A stretch of 38,862 nt of DNA from a virus: positions 1 through 38,862 of the IMG/VR virus record IMGVR_UViG_3300038701_002738. One strand, written 5' to 3'. Of the stretch, positions 24,595 to 31,618 are shown one piece after another (the stretch's first letter is position 1; each line of letters starts with the position of its first letter). The notes beneath the pieces are model-generated. The model saw only the letters and a list, made by a program, of their open reading frames with translations. It had not been told where the DNA came from and searched no databases. A program made the position numbers and the translations under genes.

Positions 24595-24827
24595 TTGGGG
24601 GCCTCCGTGCGCGGCTCGTGGTCACCGCACTTGGTGTTGAGGAATGGGAAGCTGCGCAGATGCATGGCGCTGCTGCGAACCGAACACTCCCACCATTCGA
24701 TGTGCGGCATTTCCCAGCTCTCATATTCGTGTGACAGGTGGCGGCAGCCGTAGCAAGACCGCGCACCCTGACGCTGCGCTCGCGAGTCGTTCCACGCACC
24801 CAGAAGTCCATCCGGCAGCTTGCTCAC
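24591..24827 (-). CDS. Cysteine-rich 78-residue early protein
   Basis: The protein starts at GTG 24827 (GTGA overlap). It has CYGCRHLSHEYESWEM, then WWECSVRSSAMHLRSFPF and TKCGDHE. This is the spacing of small phage proteins with a four-cysteine cluster, C-x2-C...C...C, usually read as a zinc-binding fold of unknown role. Confidence 0.7.
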   Translation of the reverse strand: MSKLPDGLLGAWNDSRAQRQGARSCYGCRHLSHEYESWEMPHIEWWECSVRSSAMHLRSFPFLNTKCGDHEPRTEAPK

Positions 24828-25186
24828 GCCCGCCCCTCCCCAGCCACCGCGCGGACGTAGGCGACCGCGAGGGCGCGGGGCCAGTCATCGGCGTCGGAGT
24901 ACGACACGTCAGCGAGGATGCACTTGTCGCTCCACCGGACAATCTCGAAGGTGCCCATCGCCAGCACCCGCCACCCGCGCCGCTCGCACTCAGCAAGCAC
25001 CTCCCCGAACGCCGCCCACTTGCCGGGGCCGGTGAAGTCGAGGGGGCCATCGGAGGTGCCCTCCGGGTTGGTCCAGCGCGTGACCGTGTAGCCGTTCGTC
25101 AGCTTGTGCCCTGGCGCGTACCAATGCATCGCGCGCATCACCGCCTCCCCCAGCGCCTCGCCGTCCATGTGAGCGGGGTCAGTCAT
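24824..25186 (-). CDS. Phage ABA-sandwich-like early protein
   Basis: The 120-residue protein starts at ATG 25186. The pattern is a helix (GEALGEAVMRAMHWYAPGHK), strands (NGYTVTRWTNPEGTSDGP), a WAAFGEVLAECERRGWRV helix and a closing ALAVAYVRAVAG helix. It resembles the small phage proteins with an alpha-beta-alpha sandwich that often occur in early operons. The function is unknown. Confidence 0.65.
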   Translation of the reverse strand: MTDPAHMDGEALGEAVMRAMHWYAPGHKLTNGYTVTRWTNPEGTSDGPLDFTGPGKWAAFGEVLAECERRGWRVLAMGTFEIVRWSDKCILADVSYSDADDWPRALAVAYVRAVAGEGRA

Positions 25187-25463
25187 CGGTCACCACCTCG
25201 TAGGTCGCCTCGAAGATGTCGGGCTTGCACGGGTAGTGCTCTCCCTGCACGCCACGGATGATCCAGTCTCCCACCTTTGCGCGCATGTCGCCCTCAAGCG
25301 TGGGAATCACAAGCTCGGGTGCGTCATCAGCTCCGTGAGCCGCGTAGGCGTATCGCGTACCGCTCGCGCGCACCCACGAAAAACAGGCGTCCTTGCTCTC
25401 GTTCGTGAACCGCATGGCCTCGACCAAGACCGGCCGCTTGCGGTACTTCGCGGGGTCAGTCAC
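25179..25463 (-). CDS. Conserved phage protein with GDWIIRGVQGE motif
   Basis: The 94-residue protein opens KYRKRPVLVEAMRFT and ends GDWIIRGVQGEHYPCKPDIF then EATYEVV. This combination occurs in a widespread family of phage early proteins of about 90-120 residues that lacks a known function. GTG 25463 overlaps the previous stop. Of the accessory genes in this stretch, this is the one I recognise most clearly. Confidence 0.8.
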   Translation of the reverse strand: MTDPAKYRKRPVLVEAMRFTNESKDACFSWVRASGTRYAYAAHGADDAPELVIPTLEGDMRAKVGDWIIRGVQGEHYPCKPDIFEATYEVVTDD

Positions 25464-25600
25464 AGCTCCTCCTTGATCGCTTTCAGGGCCTCATCGAACT
25501 GGTGGCTGAACTTCCACGGCGAGATGATCTGCACCATCAGAAGGATCAGCCGCACCGCAACACGCTCGCGCATGGTCAGCTCTGGTCTCGGGTCAGTCAT
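25460..25600 (-). CDS. 46-residue early protein with hydrophobic helix
   Basis: ATG 25600 follows a strong GGAGGTGAGG. The protein reads MTDPRPELTMRERVAVRL, then ILLMVQIISPWKFSHQFDEA and a short charged end. A hydrophobic helix at about 15-32 may insert in the membrane. The 34-base gap upstream holds a 7 bp GC hairpin (25614-25629). The function is unknown. Confidence 0.65.
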   Translation of the reverse strand: MTDPRPELTMRERVAVRLILLMVQIISPWKFSHQFDEALKAIKEEL

Positions 25601-25634
25601 CCTCACCTCCTCCCGCCGCGCTCGCGGCGATGTC

Positions 25635-25913
25635 TTAGTTACCTTCGATCTCTGCCGCCAGCGCGACCACGCGCTCGCGCACTCCCTCCGGCGCGCTGAA
25701 CCCATCGCACCGCGCCAGCTCGCACACCAGGGCGCGAGCCTCGATGTTCCGCAGCTTCAACCGCACTCGTGACGCACGGTCGATGGTCGCCTTGCACGGC
25801 TTGCAGTAGGCGTGGACGCCGTGCTTGCCGTTGCGCAGCGGCGTGAAGCACTCAAGCGGCTTGAGCTTCCAGCACGCCGCGCACTCTTTCGCGTGGGTTC
25901 CGGCCGCGCTCAC
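25635..25913 (-). CDS. Zinc-finger protein, endonuclease-associated type
   Basis: The 92-residue protein starts at GTG 25913 (GTGA overlap). Residues 10-39 read ECAACWKLKPLECFTPLRNG then HAYCKPC, the CxxC-x(~22)-CxxC finger that precedes HNH or endonuclease VII-type nucleases in many phages. Here only a basic helical tail follows (IDRASRVRLKLRNIEARAL), so it may be a stand-alone DNA- or RNA-binding finger. Confidence 0.75.
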   Translation of the reverse strand: MSAAGTHAKECAACWKLKPLECFTPLRNGKHGVHAYCKPCKATIDRASRVRLKLRNIEARALVCELARCDGFSAPEGVRERVVALAAEIEGN

Positions 25914-26086
25914 TTCACCGCCTTCCTGAACCGCCACTCGTCCTCTCGGTCCCGCACCACCGCGTACTCGCCTTCGCACAACAAGTCCGCCTCGACCGGG
26001 CCGACCGCGCGCCGCATCTCCTTCGACGTGCAAGGCTCCCAGCGCTCGGGGTCAGAGACCGGGGCGCGTTCGTAGGTCGTGGTCAC
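25910..26086 (-). CDS. 58-residue early protein, uncharacterised
   Basis: GTG 26086 overlaps the previous stop as GTGA, and the stop overlaps the next GTG. It reads VTTTYERAPVSDPERWEPCT, then SKEMRRAVGPVEADLLCEGE and YAVVRDREDEWRFRKAVK. The alternating charged/aliphatic pattern looks like a folded small domain. No family is recognised. Confidence 0.65.
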   Translation of the reverse strand: MTTTYERAPVSDPERWEPCTSKEMRRAVGPVEADLLCEGEYAVVRDREDEWRFRKAVK

Positions 26087-26733
26087 TTCGAGCCTCCCCC
26101 GGGCATCCGCAGCACCGGCGGCGGCTTCGTCGGATCGGGGCGGCAGCGGAACACGCCGTCTTCACCGAGCGCGCAGCTCTCGCGCGAGTCCTCGTCCGCC
26201 TCGCCACCGTTGCCGATCCGGCCAAGGTCCACGCCAGGCAGCGCGCCCAGCTCCCGCGCACGCTCGACCCTCTGCGTCCGCTGCTCGCGGTCGTTCCACG
26301 CCTTGCAGAACTGCGACCGCTGCACGCCGCGCGCCGTCACGTCCGCCGCCGGATCCGTGAGCGTCCACTCGCCGTGCGTGCCGAACGTGCGTGCGACCGC
26401 CAGCACCTCGGGGTCCAGGTCGTCGAGGTGGCAGTAGCCGTCCGCGCGCGGGTGCTGCCGCCAGCGCTGCAAGTGCTCGTAGGCGCCGTCGGCGGTGAGC
26501 GCGTGGGGGTTCTGTAGCTCGCGGCAGCGCTCCCGGATCTTGCCGATGGCCGGGAGGAAGCCCGTCGTGTTCTCGCGGATCAGCGAAACGCAGGCGCGGT
26601 ACAGCAGCGCGACCGGCTCGTCCTCGAGCGCGGCGACGTAGGTCAGCACGTTGCGCTCGGTCACGCGGCCAGCCGGGCAGCCGCCAGCGAGGAACTCGAT
26701 CACGTCGAGCACGGTTTCGGGGTCACTGGGCAC
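26083..26733 (-). CDS. Helicase-loader-like replication protein (G39P type)
   Basis: The 216-residue protein starts at GTG 26733 after AGGAGG. The N-terminal half is helical: VLDVIEFLAGGCPAGRVTER, YVAALEDEPVALLYRACVSL and ENTTGFLPAIGKIRERCREL. The last segment resembles the motif of SPP1 G39P-type loaders that deliver DnaB-like helicase (short protein, helical N-domain, no Walker box). The C-terminus is charged and disordered. It sits directly downstream of the replication initiator. A frame extending to 27198 exists, but the upstream part only mirrors the initiator gene. Confidence 0.6.
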   Translation of the reverse strand: MPSDPETVLDVIEFLAGGCPAGRVTERNVLTYVAALEDEPVALLYRACVSLIRENTTGFLPAIGKIRERCRELQNPHALTADGAYEHLQRWRQHPRADGYCHLDDLDPEVLAVARTFGTHGEWTLTDPAADVTARGVQRSQFCKAWNDREQRTQRVERARELGALPGVDLGRIGNGGEADEDSRESCALGEDGVFRCRPDPTKPPPVLRMPGGGSK

Positions 26734-27661
26734 TGAGCTTCCTCCTGGCGGCGGCGAAGGCGTCTTCGGTGGGGGTGGGCTTCCGGGCGCCGTTCTGCCT
26801 CCCGCGCTCCCACGCGGCCTTCGAGTCGGCGATGCGCTCCCACTTCTCGCGGAGCCCGGCGCACGACTGCACGACGAAGCCCCACGAGGCGCCGTCGGAC
26901 CAGGGCGGCTCGTCGTGGCGCATCCAGGACAGCACTTCGAGGGCGCGCTCAGCGGGGATCGGCTTGCCGTCGGCGGGGCTGAGCTGCCCGAGCCGCAGCA
27001 GCTTCTCGACGTCCTTCCGCCACGCGCCAAGCCGCCCTGGGATCTTGTCGGCCTTGTCGGGGTGGTGGTGCTGGAACAACTCGACGAAGGCCGACAGCAC
27101 TTGATCGATCTCGGTGTGTGGCGCAGCCGCAGGCTCGACACCATCGGCATTGGCATCGGCATTGGCAACGGCAACGGCACCGGCATTGGCAACGGCACTA
27201 GCTGGCACTTTTCGGCAATCTGCCGCGTTCTGCCGCGAAACGCGGCACACTACGCGCGTAGTGTTTGCGAGATCCTTGGCCGAAACCTCCCCGGTAAGGT
27301 CAGTCCAGCCCTCCGGAGGGTCGATCTTGCTCGGGTAGGCCCGTCGCATCGTATGCTGGTACTCCCACCAGTTGGTCATCTGGAGAGCTTCAGTGCCGGC
27401 CGCGTCGTAGAGGTGGATCAGCTCGGCGTCGTGGAGCTCGCGGAGCCACTTGGCGACGTTCTTGGCGGTGACATCGAGCAGCGGGAAGCAGGCGGCCTTC
27501 ACGAGCGCGACAGCGGCCTCTCTGCGGCCTTGGTCGTCGCAGGCGGTGAGGAGCCGGGTCCAGAGGAGCTGCGCCTGCATGGAGCACTCAGCGAGCTTCA
27601 TGCTGGTGGCGGCATCCGGGGAGAGGATGCGGGGGCCGGGGGTGCCGTAGCGCTTGGCCAT
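26723..27661 (-). CDS. Replication initiator / replisome organiser
   Basis: The 312-residue protein starts at ATG 27661, one base into the previous stop. Residues 1-120 fit the winged-helix N-domain of phage replication organisers (PRILSPDAATSMKLAECSMQ; LLTACDDQGRREAAVALVKA; VAKWLRELHDAELIHLYDAA). A low-complexity Ala/Asn/Asp linker follows, and the C-terminal half is helical (EIDQVLSAFVELFQHHHPDK). Lambda O is built the same way, with a DNA-binding N-domain, linker and helicase-interaction C-domain, and with origin repeats inside the gene. The hexamer repeats here encode the linker. Confidence 0.7.
   Translation of the reverse strand: MAKRYGTPGPRILSPDAATSMKLAECSMQAQLLWTRLLTACDDQGRREAAVALVKAACFPLLDVTAKNVAKWLRELHDAELIHLYDAAGTEALQMTNWWEYQHTMRRAYPSKIDPPEGWTDLTGEVSAKDLANTTRVVCRVSRQNAADCRKVPASAVANAGAVAVANADANADGVEPAAAPHTEIDQVLSAFVELFQHHHPDKADKIPGRLGAWRKDVEKLLRLGQLSPADGKPIPAERALEVLSWMRHDEPPWSDGASWGFVVQSCAGLREKWERIADSKAAWERGRQNGARKPTPTEDAFAAARRKLSAQ
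27146..27199. repeat. Nine tandem GGCANN hexamers (candidate origin iterons)
   Basis: Nine consecutive 6-base units begin with GGCA (GGCATT, GGCATC, GGCATT, GGCAAC, GGCAAC, GGCACC, GGCATT, GGCAAC, GGCACT). Two 16-base blocks recur at a 24-base period (27158 and 27182). They encode the Ala/Asn/Asp-rich linker of the initiator. Together with the palindromes just to the right, they form a candidate phage origin. A purely protein-level repeat is the alternative reading. Confidence 0.6.
27221..27264. other. Inverted repeat and 18 bp palindrome, origin candidate
   Basis: TGCCGCGTT (27221-27229) and AACGCGGCA (27239-27247) form a perfect inverted repeat with a third TGCCGCG between the arms. Directly adjoining is a perfect 18 bp palindrome at 27247-27264 (ACACTACGC and its complement). 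These lie 22 bases from the hexamer block, inside the initiator gene. Such clusters are typical of origins; binding by the initiator is inferred. Confidence 0.6.
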
Positions 27662-28179
27662 CAGGCGCTCACCCCCGCCACCAGCTCCAGCCGCGCCGCC
27701 TCCGCGCACCAGAGCGCATCGGCCTCGTCCTCGCCGACCGAGTCCAGCGACCACCGCTCACGCGCCGCGGCGATCATCGCCGTCTTGCTCGCGTTCCCCT
27801 TCCCCGTCGCGTGCTTCTTGATCTCGCCCACGCCGACACCGACGTAAGCCGACTCGCCGAGCGACTCGAGCTCGCCCAGGACCGCGCCGAGTAGCTCGCC
27901 GTGCACCTGGGCCGCGTAGGTCGCGACGTGGCGCTTGACCTCCTCGTAAGCCCACTGAATCCACTCGCCGGGCTTGAGCTGTGCGGTGAGTTCGGCGTGC
28001 AGATCGGCGACGAGCCGGCGCAGCCGGAGCGCGCGCATCCCGTGGCCCTCTCCGCGCCGGATAGAGCAGACCCAGGTGCCGGACTGGATGCGCTCGCCGG
28101 TGGCGGAGTCGAGCACGGCCCACCCGCACTTGCTGGCGATGTCGAAGCCGACGGTGAAGCGCGGTGCTGGTGCGGTCAC
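27661..28179 (-). CDS. RuvC-like Holliday junction resolvase
   Basis: The 172-residue protein starts at GTG 28179 (GTGA overlap). It shows the RNase H-like RuvC pattern: FTVGFDIASKCGWAV (D13), a central QWAYEEVKR (E79/E80), the GVGVGEIKKHATGKGNASKT loop, and GEDEADALWCAE (D151, D154). These four acidic sites match the family catalytic set. It would cut branched DNA formed in recombination or at concatemer forks. It lies next to the initiator and near the Sak4-like ATPase. Confidence 0.85.
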   Translation of the reverse strand: MTAPAPRFTVGFDIASKCGWAVLDSATGERIQSGTWVCSIRRGEGHGMRALRLRRLVADLHAELTAQLKPGEWIQWAYEEVKRHVATYAAQVHGELLGAVLGELESLGESAYVGVGVGEIKKHATGKGNASKTAMIAAARERWSLDSVGEDEADALWCAEAARLELVAGVSA

Positions 28180-28340
28180 GGGCGCCCCCGCAGCCGCCGC
28201 GCCCGGTGCGCGACGTAGAGCCGCCACGGCAGCTCGAAGATGGCGCCGACGCGGGAGCCGAGGATGACGAAGGCCGCGAGGATCAGTGCCGTCGTCACGA
28301 TGACGGCGAACAGGTCGGCGGGGGTCGTGGGGTCAGGCAC
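28176..28340 (-). CDS. 54-residue single-pass membrane protein
   Basis: GTG 28340 follows AAGGAGG by six bases, one of the best ribosome sites in the operon. The protein reads PDPTTPADLFAVIVTTALIL then AAFVILGSRVGAIFELPWRL and a strongly basic end (YVAHRARRLRGRP). One membrane helix (about 9-28) and a basic C-terminus indicate N-out, C-in topology. The function is unknown; membrane-directed early takeover is one idea. Confidence 0.7.
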   Translation of the reverse strand: MPDPTTPADLFAVIVTTALILAAFVILGSRVGAIFELPWRLYVAHRARRLRGRP

Positions 28341-28590
28341 GGGTGGCCTCCTTGATGTGCCGCAGAGCGATCTCCGCCGCCGCGCCGGGTGTATTGCCCG
28401 AGAACCCGAGCCCGCCTGCGAACACAGTGCAGCGGAACAGCTCGGGGCCGTCGCGGCGCTCGATCTTCAACTTGGCGTGCGGCTCGTGGTTCATCAGCTC
28501 CGCCAGCGCGCGGGACGTGACGCCCTCGCTCGCGATGCGCTCGCGCACGCGGGTGGCGTAGCCGAGCATGTCGTCGTCGAGTGCGCTCAC
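28333..28590 (-). CDS. Uncharacterised 85-residue early protein
   Basis: The protein starts at GTG 28590 with GGAGG upstream. The helical start (SALDDDMLGYATRVRERIAS) is followed by an ALAELMNHEPHAKLKIERRD strand pair and a Gly-rich loop (FAGGLGFSGNTPGAAAEI). No family is recognised. It overlaps both neighbours by 4 to 8 bases. Confidence 0.65.
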   Translation of the reverse strand: MSALDDDMLGYATRVRERIASEGVTSRALAELMNHEPHAKLKIERRDGPELFRCTVFAGGLGFSGNTPGAAAEIALRHIKEATRA

Positions 28591-29168
28591 CGCTTCCCCT
28601 CCCACAGCCCGGGGTGCTGGCGCAGGTAGGCGCGAACGGCTTCGGTGCGGGTGGGGCGCGTCGGTCCCGAAGACCACGGCCCGCCGTTCCGGTCCACGAA
28701 GTAACCATCGCTGTCGGCGGCTTCGCGGATCCACGAGTCACCCGGCAGCCACTCCTCCATCTCCTCGAACGTCGCGGCGTCGAGCCACGTCGCGTCGTGG
28801 GCGGCGGGGGTGATTCGCGAGAGCAGCGTCTTGAGAGCGTCGGTGTAGCTAGACGCGATGACATGCTTTGCGTCTGGCTCGCCTACGTCCGCTGCGGCCT
28901 TGAATCCCTCCAGGTCGCGCCAGAGTCGTATCGTCGGCCACATGCCGCGCTCATGGCTCCACACGCGGTAGCACTCCTCCATCAACCCCTCCACGCTGTC
29001 GCCCGGCTCTTGCGCGGCCTTGGCCTCGGCGCGCTCGGCGGCGGCGATGGCGTTCTCGAAGTGGTCCATCATCGTCGAGCACACACCGACAGTCTCACCG
29101 ATGAGACGCGCCTCTCGCAGCCACTCGCTGCCCGCCTTCGCCGTCGGCGCCTTCTTCGGCGTTGTCAT
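28587..29168 (-). CDS. Uncharacterised 193-residue early protein
   Basis: From ATG 29168 the frame encodes a long amphipathic helix region (WLREARLIGETVGVCSTMMD; ENAIAAAERAEAKAAQEPGD) and a Trp-rich C-terminal half (YFVDRNGGPWSSGPTRPTRT). The first 22 bases nearly repeat those of the next upstream gene at 29386 (MTTPKKA in both). The function is unknown. Confidence 0.65.
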   Translation of the reverse strand: MTTPKKAPTAKAGSEWLREARLIGETVGVCSTMMDHFENAIAAAERAEAKAAQEPGDSVEGLMEECYRVWSHERGMWPTIRLWRDLEGFKAAADVGEPDAKHVIASSYTDALKTLLSRITPAAHDATWLDAATFEEMEEWLPGDSWIREAADSDGYFVDRNGGPWSSGPTRPTRTEAVRAYLRQHPGLWEGKR

Positions 29169-29386
29169 CAATACTCTCCGGGGTTGGGGTCGATGTCGCT
29201 GATGGCCTCGGCGTACTCATCGAGGTACGCGCGGCGGCGAGCCTCGATCACATGCGCCGCACACGGCGGATCCACGCCCAACTGGCGAAGCTCTTTGGAG
29301 CGTGCGCGCCACTCATTGGATCCGACCTTCATGCGGCCGAACGAGCGCAAGAGCCATGCGATGCGCGCCTTCTTCGGCGTGGTCAT
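29168..29386 (-). CDS. Uncharacterised 72-residue early protein (MTTPKKA start)
   Basis: This basic helical protein (IAWLLRSFGRMKVGSNEWRA; AAHVIEARRRAYLDEYAEAI) shares an almost identical 5' end with the downstream gene (29168). It overlaps neighbours by 1 and 4 bases. No family is recognised. Confidence 0.65.
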   Translation of the reverse strand: MTTPKKARIAWLLRSFGRMKVGSNEWRARSKELRQLGVDPPCAAHVIEARRRAYLDEYAEAISDIDPNPGEY

Positions 29387-29625
29387 GGGGCCGGCTCCGT
29401 GAATCGAATCGTGATGTCGTCGTCGCTCACAAACTCATGCGGACCAGCATGGGCATCCGGCAACATGCATGTACGGCCAGTCACGGAGTCGTCGTAGTAC
29501 CTCTCCGACACATAGGCGATGTACTGCTCCGACACATAGGCGATGTACTGCTCGGATAGGTAGCCATGCTCTTCCTCGATGGCATCAAGCTCGTCGGTCC
29601 AGCAATGCACCACGCGGTCGCTCAT
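29383..29625 (-). CDS. 80-residue protein with in-frame 8-residue tandem repeat
   Basis: From ATG 29625 the protein begins SDRVVHCWTDELDAIEEEHG, then carries two exact copies of an 8-residue unit around SEQYIAYV and a degenerate third. The repeat is DNA-level: two identical 24 bp units lie at 29505-29552. The rest ends in an acidic strand region (SDDDITIRFTEPAP). The function is unknown. Confidence 0.65.
   Translation of the reverse strand: MSDRVVHCWTDELDAIEEEHGYLSEQYIAYVSEQYIAYVSERYYDDSVTGRTCMLPDAHAGPHEFVSDDDITIRFTEPAP
29505..29552. repeat. Exact 24 bp tandem duplication inside a gene
   Basis: Two identical 24-base copies (29505-29528, 29529-29552) lie head to tail and keep the reading frame. 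Their identity suggests a recent slippage event or a copy number that varies between phage genomes. Confidence 0.85.
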
Positions 29626-29705
29626 CCCTCGCCCTCCACGAAGTCGCGCAGGATCAGCTCGGCGTCGGGCTTGCCGGGGCCGGTGACGGTTGTCTTGGTC
29701 TTCAT
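29622..29705 (-). CDS. 27-residue micro-protein
   Basis: ATG 29705 has GGGAG eight bases upstream and the stop overlaps the next ATG (ATGA). It reads MKTKTTVTGPGKPDAELILR then DFVEGEG. It exactly fills the gap between two early genes in the same overlap pattern. The size is small, so expression should be treated as likely but unproven. Confidence 0.55.
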   Translation of the reverse strand: MKTKTTVTGPGKPDAELILRDFVEGEG

Positions 29706-30022
29706 GCGTTGGTCTCCCGCGCGCCCAGCGCGTTGCAGTAGGCGTCGGCCCAGCGGACGGCGTCTGTGACGTTTCCATCCACATCCCAGAAAGCGACTGG
29801 CTTGGTCTCCGGGTTCCCGGCCTCCGAGAACCGCGCGGCGAGCAGCTCCAGCGTCGCGTGCTCGTGGATCGTCATGCCGGTAGAGAACGCGCGCGGCGGC
29901 TGGGCGGGGTAGCTCGGCATGACGCCGTGCGGCGGGTCCGGCACGCCCACGGGCGGCACCGCGATCTCCGTCGGAAACGCGGGCCTCTCCGCCACGCGGC
30001 GGCCTTCGTCGGTGAGGGTCAT
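29702..30022 (-). CDS. Uncharacterised 106-residue early protein
   Basis: ATG 30022 follows GAGGAG. It has a proline-rich middle (AVPPVGVPDPPHGVMPSYPA) and a C-terminal domain with MTIHEHATLELLAARFSEAG and ADAYCNALGARE. The C-terminal half resembles short helical phage regulators but shows no diagnostic motif. Confidence 0.65.
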   Translation of the reverse strand: MTLTDEGRRVAERPAFPTEIAVPPVGVPDPPHGVMPSYPAQPPRAFSTGMTIHEHATLELLAARFSEAGNPETKPVAFWDVDGNVTDAVRWADAYCNALGARETNA

Positions 30023-30231
30023 CGCCTGCTCCTCTTTCGCTTGAACAACAGTCGTCCCGTGCGGTTCGAGATGATCTCGAGCACCCCCGCATCCATCAGT
30101 CGCTTGAGTCGCGGGATGCACTGCGACCGCACGACCGCCCCCGTGGTCTCCTCCCAAGTCGCGGTGTCGTCGCGACTCAGGAGGTAGACCGACGGCTTGT
30201 TGAACCGGTGCAGGTTCTCCGCGACGCGCAT
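30019..30231 (-). CDS. Small winged-helix-like DNA-binding protein
   Basis: The 70-residue protein contains LSRDDTATWEETTGAVVRSQ, IPRLKRLMDAGVLEIISNRT and a basic GRLLFKRKRSRR end. This reads as helix, recognition helix, then a basic wing. It may bind DNA as an early regulator or accessory replication factor. It lies beside the SSB-like gene. Confidence 0.6.
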   Translation of the reverse strand: MRVAENLHRFNKPSVYLLSRDDTATWEETTGAVVRSQCIPRLKRLMDAGVLEIISNRTGRLLFKRKRSRR

Positions 30232-30761
30232 CAGAACGGCGGGTCGGCGTTGGGCTCCTGCTCACCAGCCTCGGGACGCTGCGGCTCCTTGCGGTACTGC
30301 GCCGCGAACGCACGCGCCTGGCTCCCGAACTGCTGCGCCAGCACGCCGGCCTCCTCGACCGAGGCGCCGCCACCGCCGCCCGGAGTCGAATCGAACGGCG
30401 CCAGGAAACTCGCCTTGTGCCGCGTCTTCCCCTCGTACGTCTCGGCCTTCACGCGGAACGACACGAGCGCGTCGAGCGTCGGATTCGCCGCGACCGTCGC
30501 AGGGTCTCCGTCCCAGCCGAGCAACCCGCACAGCTCCTCGAACGCGCGCTCGCTCAGCGTGCCGTCCTTCTTCCGCACCCACCACGCGCCCTCGGTCTCC
30601 CAGGGGCCGCCAGCGAGCGTCTCCCACTCGCGCGAGCTGCGGTTGAACTCCTCCGTCGCGATGAACATCACACCGATGCCGACGCTCTGGCTCCCCTCCG
30701 GCGCGATCACGCGCCAGCTGGTCGCCATGCCTCGGAAGTTGCCTTCGACCGTCAGGTCCAT
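30231..30761 (-). CDS. SSB-like protein (single-stranded DNA-binding candidate)
   Basis: From ATG 30761 (GGAGG nine bases upstream; GTG 30767 is also possible) the protein has about 176 residues. The N-terminal 110 residues are beta-rich (MDLTVEGNFRGMATSWRVIA; SVGIGVMFIATEEFN). A disordered Gly/Pro/Glu region follows, and the last residues are PNADPPF, like the acidic ...DIPF tip by which SSB recruits partners. It neighbours the Sak4-like ATPase, as is common in phages. The OB fold cannot be confirmed from sequence alone. Confidence 0.65.
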   Translation of the reverse strand: MDLTVEGNFRGMATSWRVIAPEGSQSVGIGVMFIATEEFNRSSREWETLAGGPWETEGAWWVRKKDGTLSERAFEELCGLLGWDGDPATVAANPTLDALVSFRVKAETYEGKTRHKASFLAPFDSTPGGGGGASVEEAGVLAQQFGSQARAFAAQYRKEPQRPEAGEQEPNADPPF

Positions 30762-30763
30762 AC

Positions 30764-31618
30764 TCACTTGCCTCCGTTGAAGATGTGGTTCCAGAAAGTG
30801 GGCTCACCCCGCTTCCACGGGATCGAGCCGAGATCACCGACCGCGCCGCGGCCCTTCGCCCAGTAGTGCGGGCGCTCCGTGACGTGGATGCTGCGCGTGC
30901 CACCACCGATGGCCTTGCCGTCCTTGTTGATCGCCACGTCCATCTGCACGAACGCCAAGTGGTCGAGCCACTCCTTCACGAGGTGGCGCACGCTCGACTT
31001 GCCCTTGCCGGTCGGCCCCTGCAGGCGCGGCTCGTAGCGGTTGAAGTCCGACCCCTCGGGGTTCGGCACGCTCGCGACGCAGTCGTGCGCGATGAGCACG
31101 ATGGAGCGGCCCGCGTCGAAGTGCCGCTCGAGCTCGTGGATGAGCTGACAGAACGTCTCGTAGACGCGCTCGTACCCCTTGCCCCATCCGCCGCCGACCT
31201 CCTCGATGCTCTTCTTGCTCTCGGACGCGCAGACGTGCGTGCGGATCAGCTCCTCGGCCTTCGTCACCGAGTCGAGCGCGAGCACGTCGTAGGGCTTCCA
31301 GACCGACTCGTTGCGGAGGAGTGCGAGCAGCTCGTCGAAGGTGGTCACGCTCGACACGCGGTCGATCTCGACCTTGCTCGATCCCCGCTCCAGGTCGATC
31401 AGCAGCGGGCGCTTGCCGGCCAGCGCGCACTCGGCGACGAGCGTCGTCTTGCCGACGCCGCCGGAGCCGTAGATGCCGACGCGCTCGGGCGTCTGCTGCA
31501 CGCCGGACGTGATCGCGAACTCGGCCTTCGTCGCTGCGCCAGGCGCTCGGGTGCCAGCGGTCGCGCCACCTCCAGGCAGGCGCGCTTGCTTCGGTGCTGC
31601 GGGTGCTGCGGTGCTCAT
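30764..31618 (-). CDS. Sak4-like RecA-fold ATPase
   Basis: The 284-residue protein starts at ATG 31618. Walker A is GSGGVGKT (residues 51-58), Walker B includes DVLALDSVT (D116), and RSIVLIAHDC lies in the sensor region. The pattern and size match Sak4-type single-strand-annealing recombinases or related phage AAA ATPases. The neighbours are a PD-(D/E)XK nuclease upstream and the SSB-like protein downstream, a typical recombination trio. It would pair DNA ends during replication-linked recombination. Confidence 0.85.
   Translation of the reverse strand: MSTAAPAAPKQARLPGGGATAGTRAPGAATKAEFAITSGVQQTPERVGIYGSGGVGKTTLVAECALAGKRPLLIDLERGSSKVEIDRVSSVTTFDELLALLRNESVWKPYDVLALDSVTKAEELIRTHVCASESKKSIEEVGGGWGKGYERVYETFCQLIHELERHFDAGRSIVLIAHDCVASVPNPEGSDFNRYEPRLQGPTGKGKSSVRHLVKEWLDHLAFVQMDVAINKDGKAIGGGTRSIHVTERPHYWAKGRGAVGDLGSIPWKRGEPTFWNHIFNGGK

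Noticed and set aside
26734-27198. Extension of the helicase-loader frame, beginning with Met/Pro repeats
   Set aside because: The repeats are an alternative-frame reading of the hexamers in the initiator gene; GTG 26733 has a strong ribosome site.
28846-28857. GCTAGACG as a third copy of the promoter motif
   Set aside because: It lacks the TTGAC element at 17 bases and lies inside a gene on the other strand.
29505-29552. Start of a CRISPR array
   Set aside because: There are only two adjacent copies with no spacers and the repeat is in frame within a gene.
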